Shown: positions 7,277 to 15,620 of the stretch, one piece after another | Layout: each line of letters opens with the position of its first letter | Position numbering within the stretch: position 1 is the stretch's first letter | From: an uncultured Desulfovibrio sp. | GTDB taxonomy: Bacteria > Desulfobacterota > Desulfovibrionia > Desulfovibrionales > Desulfovibrionaceae | Reading direction: 5' to 3' | NCBI RefSeq assembly: GCF_902477725.1 | Contig: NZ_CABSIF010000019.1 | Span: forward strand, 1-47,350 | DNA length: 47,350 bases | Position numbers and translations under genes: made by a program | The notes under the pieces: model-generated | Told to the model about the DNA's origin: nothing | Databases searched by the model: none | The model's input: the letters and a program-made list of their open reading frames with translations, nothing else

Positions 7277-8191
7277 TCACTTGCTCAGTTGCTCCGCCTT
7301 TTTCATCAGGCTGAAATTGCGCATTTCAGAAATGCCCAATCCAAGCAGCGTCAGGGCTGTTCCGAGCGCAGCCATCCAGGTAATCTGCTCATGCAGCACC
7401 AGAACAGCAGTAATCACCGTGACAACGGGAATAAGGTAGATGTACACGCAGCTTTTGACAGCCCCAAGCCTTTGAATGGCAAACGTCCAGGCCACAAAAC
7501 ACAGGGCGGATGCCCCCAGCCCCAGAAACAGCAGGTTGAGGCTGTTAACCGGATTTTCCAGCCGTTCCAATCCCAGATGAAATTCCATAAATGGCAGGCA
7601 AGGCAGCATGAACAGCAGGCCGTAGAAAAAGCAGCGCCTCGTGACCAGCAGGCTGTTATAGCCAAAGACCAAGAGCTTGCGCGTCAAAATGGAATACCCT
7701 GCCCAGGAAAGCCCGGCCAGCACGGCAAGTATATCCCCCAGGGGGTTGAGACGCAGTTGCGTGCTCCCGCTAAAGCTGATGAGGCCAATGCCCAGCATGG
7801 CAGCTACAAAGCCCAAAAAAAAGTTCAGCCCCGGACGCTCGGCCCGTAGCAGCCAGAAGGCCAGCAAGCCTGCAAAAAATGGCGATATGGCAACAATCAC
7901 GCCCACATTTGAGGCAAACGTATAAGTAAGAGCGATATTTTCAAGCAGAAAATACAGGGTCACGCCGCACAGCCCAGCTAAGGCGAACAGCACTTCCTGC
8001 CGTTTGTCCGTAATACGCAGCAAGCGCGGACAGGCAAGCCACAAGGCCACATAGCCCAGCAAAAAACGGAAAAAAAGAATCTCCACAGGCGTAAAAGCCC
8101 GCAACAGAACCTTTGTGGAAATAAATGTAATGCCCCACACGACAATGCAGAACAGTGCCGCCATGTGACCTGCGACAGATTTACTGAGCAT
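7277..8191 (-). CDS. EamA-domain drug/metabolite transporter (DMT superfamily)
   Basis: A ten-segment inner-membrane permease of 304 residues made of two EamA repeats. The first repeat begins VVWGITFISTKVLLRAFTPVEILFFRFLLGY, a typical DMT opening; the second contains LAGLSWAGYSILTRKL. Such proteins usually export amino acids or small metabolites; no substrate is deducible. ATG 8191 was chosen; in-frame GTG (8200) and TTG (8203) are alternatives, and none has a strong ribosome site. It ends in a charged MKKAEQLSK tail. It lies downstream of ddl, separated by a G/C hairpin, so it may be its own unit. Confidence 0.88.
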   Translation of the reverse strand: MLSKSVAGHMAALFCIVVWGITFISTKVLLRAFTPVEILFFRFLLGYVALWLACPRLLRITDKRQEVLFALAGLCGVTLYFLLENIALTYTFASNVGVIVAISPFFAGLLAFWLLRAERPGLNFFLGFVAAMLGIGLISFSGSTQLRLNPLGDILAVLAGLSWAGYSILTRKLLVFGYNSLLVTRRCFFYGLLFMLPCLPFMEFHLGLERLENPVNSLNLLFLGLGASALCFVAWTFAIQRLGAVKSCVYIYLIPVVTVITAVLVLHEQITWMAALGTALTLLGLGISEMRNFSLMKKAEQLSK

Positions 8192-8301
8192 TGGAATCAC
8201 CAATTCAGAGCTTGTCCCGAAACAGGCAGGCAGCGCGAAACGGGGAGGGAATAAACAGAAAGGATACCGCGCCGCAGCTAAAGGCCGCTATCCGGCGCGA
8301 G

Positions 8302-8334
8302 GCCGGGGCCGCCCGACAGTCAGGCGGCCCCGGC
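8302..8334 (-). terminator. Strong G/C hairpin after ddl
   Basis: Perfect 12-bp arms gccggggccgcc/ggcggccccggc with a nine-base loop, starting six bases past the ddl stop codon. No T run follows on the minus strand. It could be a Rho-type or pausing structure or a 3'-end stabiliser rather than a classic intrinsic terminator. Confidence 0.5.
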
Positions 8335-8339
8335 AAAGA

Positions 8340-9254
8340 TCAGTTGCGACGCTGGTCGTCCATGCCCAACTCAATGAGCCTCTCAAGCAACTGGCCAAAG
8401 TCGAGCCCCACGGTGCGAGCCTCGCGCGGCACAAGGCTGGTGGCCGTCATGCCCGGCAGGGTGTTTACCTCAAGTATGGTCAGGCTGTCGTCCGGGCCAA
8501 GAATAAAATCAGCCCGACTGTAGCCGCTCAGGCCAAGAGCCTTGTGCGCCGCAAGGGCAAGCTCCTGCACACGGGCGGTCAGCGCTTCGCTAATTGGCGC
8601 AGGGCATATCTCGCGCGCTCCGTCCTTGGCGTACTTGCTTTCATAGTCAAAAAAATCGCCAGCCACAGGCTCAATAAGAATGGGCGGCAGTGCTTCCTCG
8701 CCCAGAATGCCGCAGGTCACTTCCCGCCCTGCGAGCACAGGTTCCATGATGACCTCGTCGCCAGCGGCAAAAATGGATGCCAGCACTGCGTCAAGCTCGG
8801 CCCGGTTGCTGGCGCGGCCCATGCGCAGCGAAGACCCGCCCGTATTGCTTTTGACAAAGAGCGGATAGAGCAAGCGCGGCTGCCAGCTTGACTCAGGGGC
8901 GCAAGGCAAAAATTCCCAGTCTGCCGTGGGCAGGCCCGCCTGCCGAAATATCTGCTTGGCAGCACTTTTGTTGAGCGCCAGGAAAGACCCCGCAGGGCCG
9001 GAACCTTGATAGGGGCAGCCCACCCGCTCAAGCATGGCCTGCACAAGGCCGTCTTCGCCGGGTGCGCCGTGCAGGTTGATGAGGGCAAAATCGTGCGCGG
9101 CTGCTGTCTCAAGCAGGCAGTCAAAGCCCGAAAGCAGGTCAAAAAACGTTACCGAATGGCCGCGTTGCGCAAGCGCCTCCTGCATGGCGCGCGCCCCGTT
9201 GAGCGAAACTTCGCGCTCAGTGGACCACCCGCCCGCAATCAAAAGAATTTTCAT
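8340..9254 (-). CDS. ddl: D-alanine--D-alanine ligase
   Basis: Cytoplasmic ATP-grasp enzyme that joins two D-alanines for the peptidoglycan pentapeptide. The 304 residues match the short Ddl form. Visible landmarks are GGWSTEREVSL at the N-terminus, INLHGAPGEDG, the glycine-rich loop SNTGGSS, SGYSRADF, and the C-terminal metal/substrate block LEVNTLPGMT. ATG 9254 gives the family N-terminus; the 44 upstream codons of open frame do not belong to it. The start lies 38 bases inside the 3' end of the HD-domain gene, so the two are translationally coupled. A G/C hairpin closes the unit downstream. Confidence 0.95.
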   Translation of the reverse strand: MKILLIAGGWSTEREVSLNGARAMQEALAQRGHSVTFFDLLSGFDCLLETAAAHDFALINLHGAPGEDGLVQAMLERVGCPYQGSGPAGSFLALNKSAAKQIFRQAGLPTADWEFLPCAPESSWQPRLLYPLFVKSNTGGSSLRMGRASNRAELDAVLASIFAAGDEVIMEPVLAGREVTCGILGEEALPPILIEPVAGDFFDYESKYAKDGAREICPAPISEALTARVQELALAAHKALGLSGYSRADFILGPDDSLTILEVNTLPGMTATSLVPREARTVGLDFGQLLERLIELGMDDQRRN

Positions 9255-9879
9255 GTAAGGCCCATCCCAGCTGCGCCTCAAGGGCGCTTTCAATATTTTT
9301 TCCCTGTCTGTAGGCAACGCCAATGCCCTCGCGCGCAGCCTCGGTACGGCCATAGCGCTCAAGCAGATCTTCGTAGCGTTCTTCAAGCGTTACGCAGGCA
9401 TCGTGCCTGATGCGCTTGTCGGCATAGATCACAAAAAAAGGCAGTGAACAGATTTCCGGCCCATGGGGCAAGGCCCACGGCCACCACACGTGCATCATCA
9501 CGCCCTGCGCAATGGCATAGTTACCCGTTTCAGCCACGGTCCAGGCTGCGCCCACCTGTGCATGGCTGCCGCCGTGCTTGACGCAGTAGGTCTTGGCAAT
9601 GTCGTGCAAAAGGCCGCCAGCGCGGACCTCGGGGACACATACGGCAAAGCCCCTGTCTGCCGCCCGCTGAGCCAGCGTGGCTGCCACATGCGCCACCAGC
9701 AGAGAATGCCGCCGAATATTCGGCAGCATGCCGTATTTGTCCCACAGGGCCAAGCATGCGGCTTCACTGGGTACGGGCCGCAGAGCGCCCACGCTGCAAA
9801 GCGATGGCAAGGGAGGCAGATCGGCCAGAGGCCGGTTGCTTTCTTTCAGAGGGGGCTGCGCGCCGGAATTAGTGTTCAT
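9217..9879 (-). CDS. HD-domain (HDIG-type) metal-dependent phosphohydrolase
   Basis: A soluble 220-residue HD-superfamily protein, presumably a phosphohydrolase. Ligands are visible as His58 in RRHSLLVAHVA and the His92-Asp93 doublet in GLLHDIAKTYC; a further His lies in GSHAQVGA. The first ~45 residues are Pro/Leu-rich and not family-conserved. The substrate is unknown; related small HD proteins hydrolyse nucleotides or phosphoesters. ATG 9879 has gagg directly against it rather than at normal spacing, and a good promoter puts the expected transcript start at or next to this ATG. It overlaps ddl by 38 bases, tying it to cell-wall synthesis. Confidence 0.82.
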   Translation of the reverse strand: MNTNSGAQPPLKESNRPLADLPPLPSLCSVGALRPVPSEAACLALWDKYGMLPNIRRHSLLVAHVAATLAQRAADRGFAVCVPEVRAGGLLHDIAKTYCVKHGGSHAQVGAAWTVAETGNYAIAQGVMMHVWWPWALPHGPEICSLPFFVIYADKRIRHDACVTLEERYEDLLERYGRTEAAREGIGVAYRQGKNIESALEAQLGWALHENSFDCGRVVH

Positions 9880-9885
9880 CCTCAA

Positions 9886-9914
9886 AGTATGCCACCGCAA
9901 TAAAGGGATGGCAA
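9886..9914 (-). promoter_or_regulatory. Sigma-70-type promoter for the HD-ddl operon
   Basis: On the minus strand TTGCCA (9914-9909) and CATACT (9891-9886) are separated by exactly 17 bases. The expected first transcribed base falls around 9880-9878, that is at the ATG itself, suggesting a leaderless or nearly leaderless mRNA. Confidence 0.55.
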
Positions 9915-10027
9915 GATTGTCATTGGTGGCCTTCAGTTGGCGGCAGATACACCCCGGATTCCATCCATGCTTTTCCGGCGCGGAGCGCTGCCGATCATTG
10001 ATGCCTGCCTGGACGGGTTTTGCGCGC

Positions 10028-10059
10028 AAAAAATCCCGCTGCCCAGAGGACAACGGGAT
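10028..10059 (-). terminator. Terminator of the hflK-hflC-repressor-mltB operon
   Basis: Twelve-pair stem (10033-10044 with 10048-10059, two G-T pairs), three-base loop, and a six-base T run on the minus strand (plus A run 10028-10033). It lies 27 bases beyond the mltB stop codon. Confidence 0.9.
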
Positions 10060-10085
10060 GGTGGTACATGGATAAATTAAAACCG

Positions 10086-11492
10086 TCAGTTTGCAGGCTT
10101 AACTGGCTTTGGAGCCTTGTTTACCGGTTTGGCTGCCTTGACCGGAGTGGCTTTACCAGCTTTTGCCGGGGCAGGCTTGCCCGCAGCGGCCGGGGCTGCC
10201 TTGGCCGAGGCCTCGGGCGAGGGCGCGCCGTTGATCATGTCTGACAGGGCCAGAATGGTGTTCGCATAGATGGCGGCATGATTGTAAGCCATGAGTAGCT
10301 GATGCTGCCGTGTGCGCGGCAGGCCCGACTTCCAGCCATGCTTGGCCAGATAGTTGGAAAGACTTGCCACAGCATCGGGGATGGTGAACAGATCAACCTT
10401 GCCATCGCCATCGCCGTCCGCGCCGTACATGGCGATATTGGAGGGCATGAACTGGCACAGGCCCACAGCACCGTAGATGGAACTCGGCAGATGGTGCGGA
10501 TCGATATTATCACGCAGCATATGCTCCACCAGGGCCTTAACTTCCTTGTAGGCCCAATCCGCCCGTTTGGGCATGATTTCGGCAAACCAGTCGAGATGCT
10601 CCTGATAGCCGGGCATGCGCGGCAGCCAGTCAGGGATATCAGAAGGCTGACGCGTTACCGACATGCTGGCAAGCGTGTAAAAGGCGTTTTCCGGCACATC
10701 GGCCAGCACCTTGCCAAGGCGGGTTTCCACAAACAGCAGGGATACCGCTATGGATGAAGGCACGCCAAAACGGGCCTCTGCCTGATCAAAGGCGCGCTTG
10801 TTCTGCGCCACAAACTGGCGGCACAACTGCACGTTGGCATCGGTCAGCACGCCCTTGTAATACAGGGCCGCAGGCGCGGTGGAAGGCGGTTTGGGGAAAA
10901 ATTTGCGGTTATACAGCTCGCGCATTTTTCTGCCCATGGGCGACTGCGTGGGCGTGGCGCTGAGCGTAGCCAGCAGGGCGTCCACCCGTGGGCCGGAAAG
11001 CCCGTCAGCCGCAAGCCGATCAGCCAAAGGCCGCCATGCCGGAGCTATGGCAGCGGGGCCTGCCGCTGGCTGCGGCTGGCTTTGCTGATACGACGGGGTA
11101 TACGTTGGCGCAGGCGAGGGCGCATATGTTGGAGCTGGCGCGGCATAGGCTGGAGCCTGACTTTGCGGCTCTCCATAGCTTGGGGCTGCCGTAGTACCCG
11201 CACCGTTGCTGCCCCCCGCATACCCACCGGAATAACCGCCGGAATAATTGGGGGTCGCGTAACCCTGCCCCGTGTTTGGCGAAGCGGCAGGGGGTGCCCC
11301 AGCCGTGCTGTAGGAAGGCTGGCTTGCAGCAGGAGAGGACGGCAAATCATACGATGTAATACCGTCCCCACCGCGTGAGGCCGCTGTCTGCGCGCCGCTA
11401 CAGGCGCACAGCAGCAGACAGCCCGCAAGACCGCACACCGACCAGGCTCTTCGGCAAAACGAATGAACGGCAAAAGCCGGTTGCAGCATCAT
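10086..11492 (-). CDS. mltB: MltB-type lytic murein transglycosylase lipoprotein
   Basis: Cleaves the MurNAc-GlcNAc bond of peptidoglycan with formation of 1,6-anhydro-MurNAc, acting from the outer membrane into the periplasm. The 468-residue precursor has a signal ending in LLLCAC, so Cys31 is the likely lipidated residue. A Pro/Ala/Tyr/Ser-rich linker spans roughly 40-155. The catalytic domain follows: the acid is Glu256 in LFVETRLGK, and GAVGLCQFMPSN and LMAYNH are the usual lytic transglycosylase landmarks. The tail is a Lys/Ala/Pro repeat. aggaag precedes ATG 11492 (ATG 11489 is equally possible). It begins four bases after the repressor stop, which implies co-expression. Confidence 0.92.
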   Translation of the reverse strand: MMLQPAFAVHSFCRRAWSVCGLAGCLLLCACSGAQTAASRGGDGITSYDLPSSPAASQPSYSTAGAPPAASPNTGQGYATPNYSGGYSGGYAGGSNGAGTTAAPSYGEPQSQAPAYAAPAPTYAPSPAPTYTPSYQQSQPQPAAGPAAIAPAWRPLADRLAADGLSGPRVDALLATLSATPTQSPMGRKMRELYNRKFFPKPPSTAPAALYYKGVLTDANVQLCRQFVAQNKRAFDQAEARFGVPSSIAVSLLFVETRLGKVLADVPENAFYTLASMSVTRQPSDIPDWLPRMPGYQEHLDWFAEIMPKRADWAYKEVKALVEHMLRDNIDPHHLPSSIYGAVGLCQFMPSNIAMYGADGDGDGKVDLFTIPDAVASLSNYLAKHGWKSGLPRTRQHQLLMAYNHAAIYANTILALSDMINGAPSPEASAKAAPAAAGKPAPAKAGKATPVKAAKPVNKAPKPVKPAN

Positions 11493-11496
11493 TTTT

Positions 11497-12189
11497 CTAC
11501 ACTTCCTGCAACACCCACGCCACGCGGCCAAGCATGCGCTTGGCGAGCAGGCCCGCAGCCAACTGGGTTTCGGGGAAGCTTGCCGCCTCGGAGCGCAGCA
11601 CATAGCCATCCTGGGTGCTGTTCAAAAACACCCTGCGCAGCACTACGCCCTCGTTGGGGGCAAAAATGGCATAGATGCGGCCAGACACCACATCCGTATC
11701 CATTGTATCCACACCTACGTGCGCCCCTTCCGAGATAAGTGGGGCCATGTTGGCGCCGCGCACCCGCAGCACCTGAAGGCCGTCACGGGTGAGCGAAAGC
11801 GGCAGCGATATCTTGCCCGCCAGGGCCAGGGCAGGACGTGGGGCATCATCATTGTAGACGCACTTGGCGTCGTACACGGAATGGATGCCGCCACGGGCCA
11901 TGGCATCGCCATAGTGGGCAGCTGTCTCTGCAAGGGAGGCCGGTGCGTCTTCAGGCACATAACCCTGCTCGGTGCGCAAGTACATGGGGCCTACACCCTG
12001 CTTGAGCCAGTCAGGATTCAGCCCAAACTTCTCGAAGAGCTTCATGAACCAGTCACCGGGCACGGAATTGCGCCGTTTCGCATCGGAAATACTGGACTGA
12101 CGAATGTCCAGAACCTCGGCCAGCTCAACCTGTGTACGGCTGTTGGTGGCCAGCTTGATGCGTTCATATATTTCTGCAAAACCGGGCAT
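11497..12189 (-). CDS. CI-like repressor with an S24/LexA fold that lacks the protease dyad
   Basis: A 230-residue regulator. Residues 7-70 match the phage CI repressor HTH (TQVELAEVLDIRQSSISDAKRR, then WLKQGVGPM). Residues ~128-228 have the LexA/S24 layout. In that family a Ser-Met pair follows VxGxS and a Lys precedes RV; here the positions read Asn147-Met148 (VRGANMAPLI) and Arg185 (VVLRRV), and the SDN motif is also lost. It therefore should not self-cleave; the fold may serve dimerisation or ligand sensing. Start ATG 12189 follows aggagt. It sits 33 bases after hflC and 4 before mltB, with no phage genes nearby. Targets are unknown. Confidence 0.85.
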   Translation of the reverse strand: MPGFAEIYERIKLATNSRTQVELAEVLDIRQSSISDAKRRNSVPGDWFMKLFEKFGLNPDWLKQGVGPMYLRTEQGYVPEDAPASLAETAAHYGDAMARGGIHSVYDAKCVYNDDAPRPALALAGKISLPLSLTRDGLQVLRVRGANMAPLISEGAHVGVDTMDTDVVSGRIYAIFAPNEGVVLRRVFLNSTQDGYVLRSEAASFPETQLAAGLLAKRMLGRVAWVLQEV

Positions 12190-12222
12190 AACTCTTTGAC
12201 TCCTGGCGTGGAAAACCACGCA

Positions 12223-13071
12223 TCAATGTTGCTGATTGAGCAGTGGCGTTTCGTTGGAAAGCACCATCTTGCTGTTCTCTTTTAGTGATTTACGCATGGC
12301 GTCAAGCCAGCGTTGGTACGCATAGAACTGAGGGGCCTTGTTATAGGCCTGGGCGTAAACTGCCGCAGCCTTGGCATCGCCCAATCCTCGTTCAATCTGC
12401 GCTGCGCGCACCGCGTCTGCCAGAATAACCGCGCGCTGGCGGTCGGCATCGGAACGAATACGCGTCGACTCCTCTTCACCTTCCGAACGGTACTGCTTTG
12501 CCTGCCGTTCACGTTCGGCCCGCATGCGTCCAAAAATCGCACGCTGGTTTTCAGGTGGCAGGTCTGTACGCTTGATGCGTACATCCAGCACCTCGACTCC
12601 GTAGCCATGCATGAGGTCGGAAACCTTGTTGGTCACTTCCTTCATGATGGCCGCCCTGTGGGAGGACACGACCTCTGTAAGGGTATACGCACCCACAAGC
12701 GCCCGCAGTTGTGAATAAACAACGTCGTCCAACCGCGCCTGCGCTCCGGGAATGGAACGCATGGTACGGTAAAACTGCAGGGGATCAATGATCTTCCAGC
12801 GCGCATAGTTATCAAGAACTATGGCCTTTTTATCTACGGTAAAGGCCTCTCTTGAGCGCGCTTCATAGTCCAGAACGCGGGCATCGAAATAGACCACGTT
12901 CTGGATGAAAGGAATTTTAAAATGCAGACCAGGCCCGTACACGCGTGAAAGCGGTTCGCCCAGCTGCAGAACCAGAGCCTTCTGGGTCTGGTGAACAGTA
13001 AAGAATCCCTGGGTAACAACAATAAGCAGTACCAGAGCAACAAGAATCAGCACCAGAGGATTTTTACTCAT
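12223..13071 (-). CDS. hflC: HflC, SPFH/prohibitin-family membrane protein
   Basis: Partner of HflK in the inner-membrane HflKC complex, which encloses and modulates the FtsH protease. The 282 residues comprise an N-terminal anchor (residues 6-25, LVLILVALVLLIVVTQGFF), the SPFH/PHB domain (FTVHQTQKALVLQLGEP...GPGLHFKIPF) and a charged coiled-coil with RMRAERERQAKQYRSEGEEE, the classic HflC stretch. The ATG overlaps the hflK stop by one base, consistent with fixed stoichiometry. The end lacks the longer tail of the E. coli protein. Identification is firm; FtsH is not in the window. Confidence 0.95.
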   Translation of the reverse strand: MSKNPLVLILVALVLLIVVTQGFFTVHQTQKALVLQLGEPLSRVYGPGLHFKIPFIQNVVYFDARVLDYEARSREAFTVDKKAIVLDNYARWKIIDPLQFYRTMRSIPGAQARLDDVVYSQLRALVGAYTLTEVVSSHRAAIMKEVTNKVSDLMHGYGVEVLDVRIKRTDLPPENQRAIFGRMRAERERQAKQYRSEGEEESTRIRSDADRQRAVILADAVRAAQIERGLGDAKAAAVYAQAYNKAPQFYAYQRWLDAMRKSLKENSKMVLSNETPLLNQQH

Positions 13072-14231
13072 TATTTCTTCTCCAGCATCTTGGGCGAAGC
13101 AGGAGCGCCGAGACCAGGCAAGGTGAGATAAGGCAGCGCGCGGCCAGCAGCCGGATTGTCCATAAGTATCTTTTCGCTCGAGTTGGAAAGGATCTCTTCC
13201 ACGGCTTCATAATAAAGGCGCTGTTCCGTGACCTTGGGGGCCTTGTCGTGCTCGATGCGCAGGGCCTCAAAACGGGAGGCATCGCCCTCTGCGGTACGCA
13301 TGCGCGTTGCGCTGTAGGAAGCGGCCTCGTTGCCCATGGCGGCAGCCTGGCCCCTGGCCTTGGGCAACAGCTCGTTGCGGTAGGCTTCGGCCTCGTTGAT
13401 GATGCGGCTCTTGTCCTCGCGGGCGCTTGCCACATCCTTGAACGCGTCAATAACTTCCTGCGGGGGGTGCACATCCTGCAACTGCACGGCCAGCACCTGT
13501 ATACCCGCGCCGTAGCGGTCAAGCACGGTTTGCAGCAGCTGGGTGGCCTCGCTCTGAATTTTCAGCTTGCCATCGGTAATGGCAGAGTCGATCTGGCTGT
13601 TGCCGATGACCTCGCGCATGGCCGCCTCTGCGGCATTGCGCACCAGTGCGCCGGGTGCGGTGACATTAAAAAGGTATTCCACGGGGTCGCTGATCTTGTA
13701 CTGCACACTGAACTGCACGTTGACGATGTTTTCATCACCCGTGAGCATGGAGGCTTCCTCCGGAATAGTGCGCAACTGCCCCTGCTGGAACGTGACCGCC
13801 TGCCCAACGGAGCGAAAGCCCACCTCGCTACGCAAAACCTGGGTCACCTGCGGTTTATATACTGATTCAATGGGAATAGGCCACGCGTAGTGCGGGCCGG
13901 GCCCTTCGGTGCGGTCATACTTGCCAAAGCGCAGCACAATGCCCTGCTCATCGGGATTAACAATATAAATACCCGAAAGAAGCCACAGAACCACAATGGC
14001 AAAACCCACCAGACCAGCCGCCCTCCCGTTGGGAAAGCGCATGCGGGCTATTTTGGAAAAAGGGTTTTCACCACCAGGGCCACGACCATTGTTAAAAGGA
14101 GTGCGCTTGGCGCGCGGGGTTTCTTCTTCCTGCCCCATATCGTCAGAATCCATATCCTGAGGAGGTCGGGGCGGAGGGTTAGACCCCTGCTTCTGCCTTT
14201 TTTCCTGAAGTTTGTCCCAGTCCCAATTCAT
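13071..14231 (-). CDS. hflK: HflK, SPFH/prohibitin-family membrane protein
   Basis: Forms a ring-like membrane assembly with HflC around FtsH. The 386-residue protein starts with the family's MNWDWDKLQ and a Gly/Pro-rich cytoplasmic head, followed by one membrane segment (about 71-91). The SPFH domain begins NPDEQGIVLRFGKYDRTEGPGPHYAWPIPIE and ends in a helical region with AYRNELLPKARGQAAAM. The start at 14231 has aagga about 13 bases upstream, a slightly long spacing. It is the first gene of the minus-strand hflK-hflC-repressor-mltB unit, whose terminator is at 10028-10059. The promoter presumably lies in the AT-rich gap above, but no clear one is visible. Confidence 0.95.
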   Translation of the reverse strand: MNWDWDKLQEKRQKQGSNPPPRPPQDMDSDDMGQEEETPRAKRTPFNNGRGPGGENPFSKIARMRFPNGRAAGLVGFAIVVLWLLSGIYIVNPDEQGIVLRFGKYDRTEGPGPHYAWPIPIESVYKPQVTQVLRSEVGFRSVGQAVTFQQGQLRTIPEEASMLTGDENIVNVQFSVQYKISDPVEYLFNVTAPGALVRNAAEAAMREVIGNSQIDSAITDGKLKIQSEATQLLQTVLDRYGAGIQVLAVQLQDVHPPQEVIDAFKDVASAREDKSRIINEAEAYRNELLPKARGQAAAMGNEAASYSATRMRTAEGDASRFEALRIEHDKAPKVTEQRLYYEAVEEILSNSSEKILMDNPAAGRALPYLTLPGLGAPASPKMLEKK

Positions 14232-14711
14232 AACGCAAACATGTCCTTTAAAGAATGCGTGATGTTATTGCCGAACAAAAAGTATCGGTCAGTAACTCAC
14301 TAATATTATGGAGAAATGAGGAAGTTAAACATGGCACTACAGTGACGAGAACAATAAGGCTTTTCATCCCTTCTAATCGGGCATCTTGTACAATGTAGGC
14401 ACATTCTGAAACAAAGTCAATATAACATGGCAAATTACTATGTTTTACAAGCAATACGGTAAAAATTACAGCTAATTGCAATTTAAAACAAAGGGAAGAA
14501 CCGTTCCCGATTAGTGATCTTCAGATACGACGGGGTGCAACAAGCAAAAAAGACACTTCTGCATCTCCTTTTTAGACTACGCGCGACACGTCAGCCCTCC
14601 AACAGAATGACCGCTGAAAGGACAAGATCAAAAAAGGTGAGAGATTGTACACAAAAAATGGGCCGCCCGCTACTGGTGCGTGGCAATCCAACTTTTCAAA
14701 ATAAAAACAGC
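14232..14711. other. AT-rich intergenic region upstream of hflK
   Basis: About 480 bases with no supported gene. It is clearly richer in A/T than the flanking genes, particularly 14240-14520. A 77-codon frame on the minus strand has neither a ribosome site nor familiar composition and was not called. It must contain the hflK promoter; no confident -35/-10 pair was found. Confidence 0.5.
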
Positions 14712-14969
14712 CTAATAGGCCAAGGAAACAGCAGCAGATTTATCCGCGTTCACGCTGGGGCTGCGCAGGTTGGCTCCCGCCAGCGGCACAACCCGCACAG
14801 AATTGACCACATCCGCCCGCACATCAAAACCTGGGGTATAGGCAAACTGGCCGCTTTCTCCCATGCTTTCGCCGCGCCAAAGGGTAACGGCAAAGAACAG
14901 CGCGCAGCCAAAGAGCGCCGCGCTCAATGCCATATAGGGAACTGACCTTACACGATTGTGACCGTTCAT
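14712..14969 (-). CDS. Small single-pass membrane protein, unknown function
   Basis: An 85-residue protein not recognised from any family. Residues ~12-32 (YMALSAALFGCALFFAVTLW) form one membrane segment after a short basic N-terminus. The remaining ~50 residues look periplasmic or extracytoplasmic (SGQFAYTPGFDVRADVV) and carry no Cys. Support for being real: aggg/ag site five bases before ATG 14969, codon use like its neighbours, and position 72 bases behind the TPR gene in the same direction. It could be an accessory subunit of the glycosyltransferase locus; that is only context. Confidence 0.6.
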   Translation of the reverse strand: MNGHNRVRSVPYMALSAALFGCALFFAVTLWRGESMGESGQFAYTPGFDVRADVVNSVRVVPLAGANLRSPSVNADKSAAVSLAY

Positions 14970-15041
14970 GACGACTCCCTGCGGCAGCTTTTGCCGCCGC
15001 CAAGTTTTCGTCAGAACGATGCAAAAAATACGCCGAAAGCC

Positions 15042-15620
15042 TTACTGACGCAGGCGGGTACACTCCTCCACAAGGCGCGTCAGTTCCTCATCGTCCGGCA
15101 GTTCCTTGAGGCCGGCCCGCGCATGCCCGATGGCGCGCACATATTCGCCCGCATCCATCATGGCCCGGGCCATCATGCCAAAGATCGCCTTTTCGTCCTT
15201 GTAGTGTTTGAGGGCCTCGGCAAAACATGCATCAGCCTCTGACGGCTTACCCTCTGCCAAAAACTTTTTGCCGTCGCTGAAACCGTGGTCAAGGTTCAGC
15301 TTGCGCTGCAAGGCCGCCTGATATTCCTCTTCCTTTTCCTGTCCCTTCATGGAGCGGTAAAGCTGCGAAAGAAGCTGGAGCAGATCTTTTTCCGCACCGG
15401 GAGTATAGACAAAGGCGGGCGCTCCAGCGGCTTTCAGCTCCGGATCAACAGCCAGATCCGCTACTGCGGCCCGAAAATCCCCCCGCAGATCAAGCGGGGC
15501 GCTCTGGCCGCCCAGTTCCTTGAGGGCCGAAATGGTTAGAAAGAGCGCGCGCTCCGTATCACGGCGCGCGCAACAGGCCTTGGCGCGGCCCAGGTCTTCT
15601 CTGACTTTACGTGCGTTCAT
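15042..15620 (-). CDS. TPR-like helical protein
   Basis: A cytoplasmic, all-helical protein of 192 residues without signal or membrane segment. The C-terminal half shows two to three degenerate tetratricopeptide units (GKKFLAEGKPSEADACFAEALKHY, then AIFGMMARAMMDAGEYVRAIGHARAGL). The first half starts with a charged KVREDLGRAKACCARRDTERALFL helix pair. Such repeats mediate protein contacts; no catalytic motif is present. ATG 15620 overlaps the TGA of the glycosyltransferase by one base (TGATG), so the two are translationally coupled and probably act together. A GTG three bases upstream is a less likely start. Confidence 0.75.
   Translation of the reverse strand: MNARKVREDLGRAKACCARRDTERALFLTISALKELGGQSAPLDLRGDFRAAVADLAVDPELKAAGAPAFVYTPGAEKDLLQLLSQLYRSMKGQEKEEEYQAALQRKLNLDHGFSDGKKFLAEGKPSEADACFAEALKHYKDEKAIFGMMARAMMDAGEYVRAIGHARAGLKELPDDEELTRLVEECTRLRQ

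Noticed and set aside
11497..12189. Prophage remnant signalled by a CI-like repressor
   Set aside because: No integrase, structural or lysis genes nearby; the gene sits inside an envelope operon.
14248..14481. Small minus-strand gene upstream of hflK
   Set aside because: No ribosome site, A/T-rich non-coding composition, no recognisable protein.
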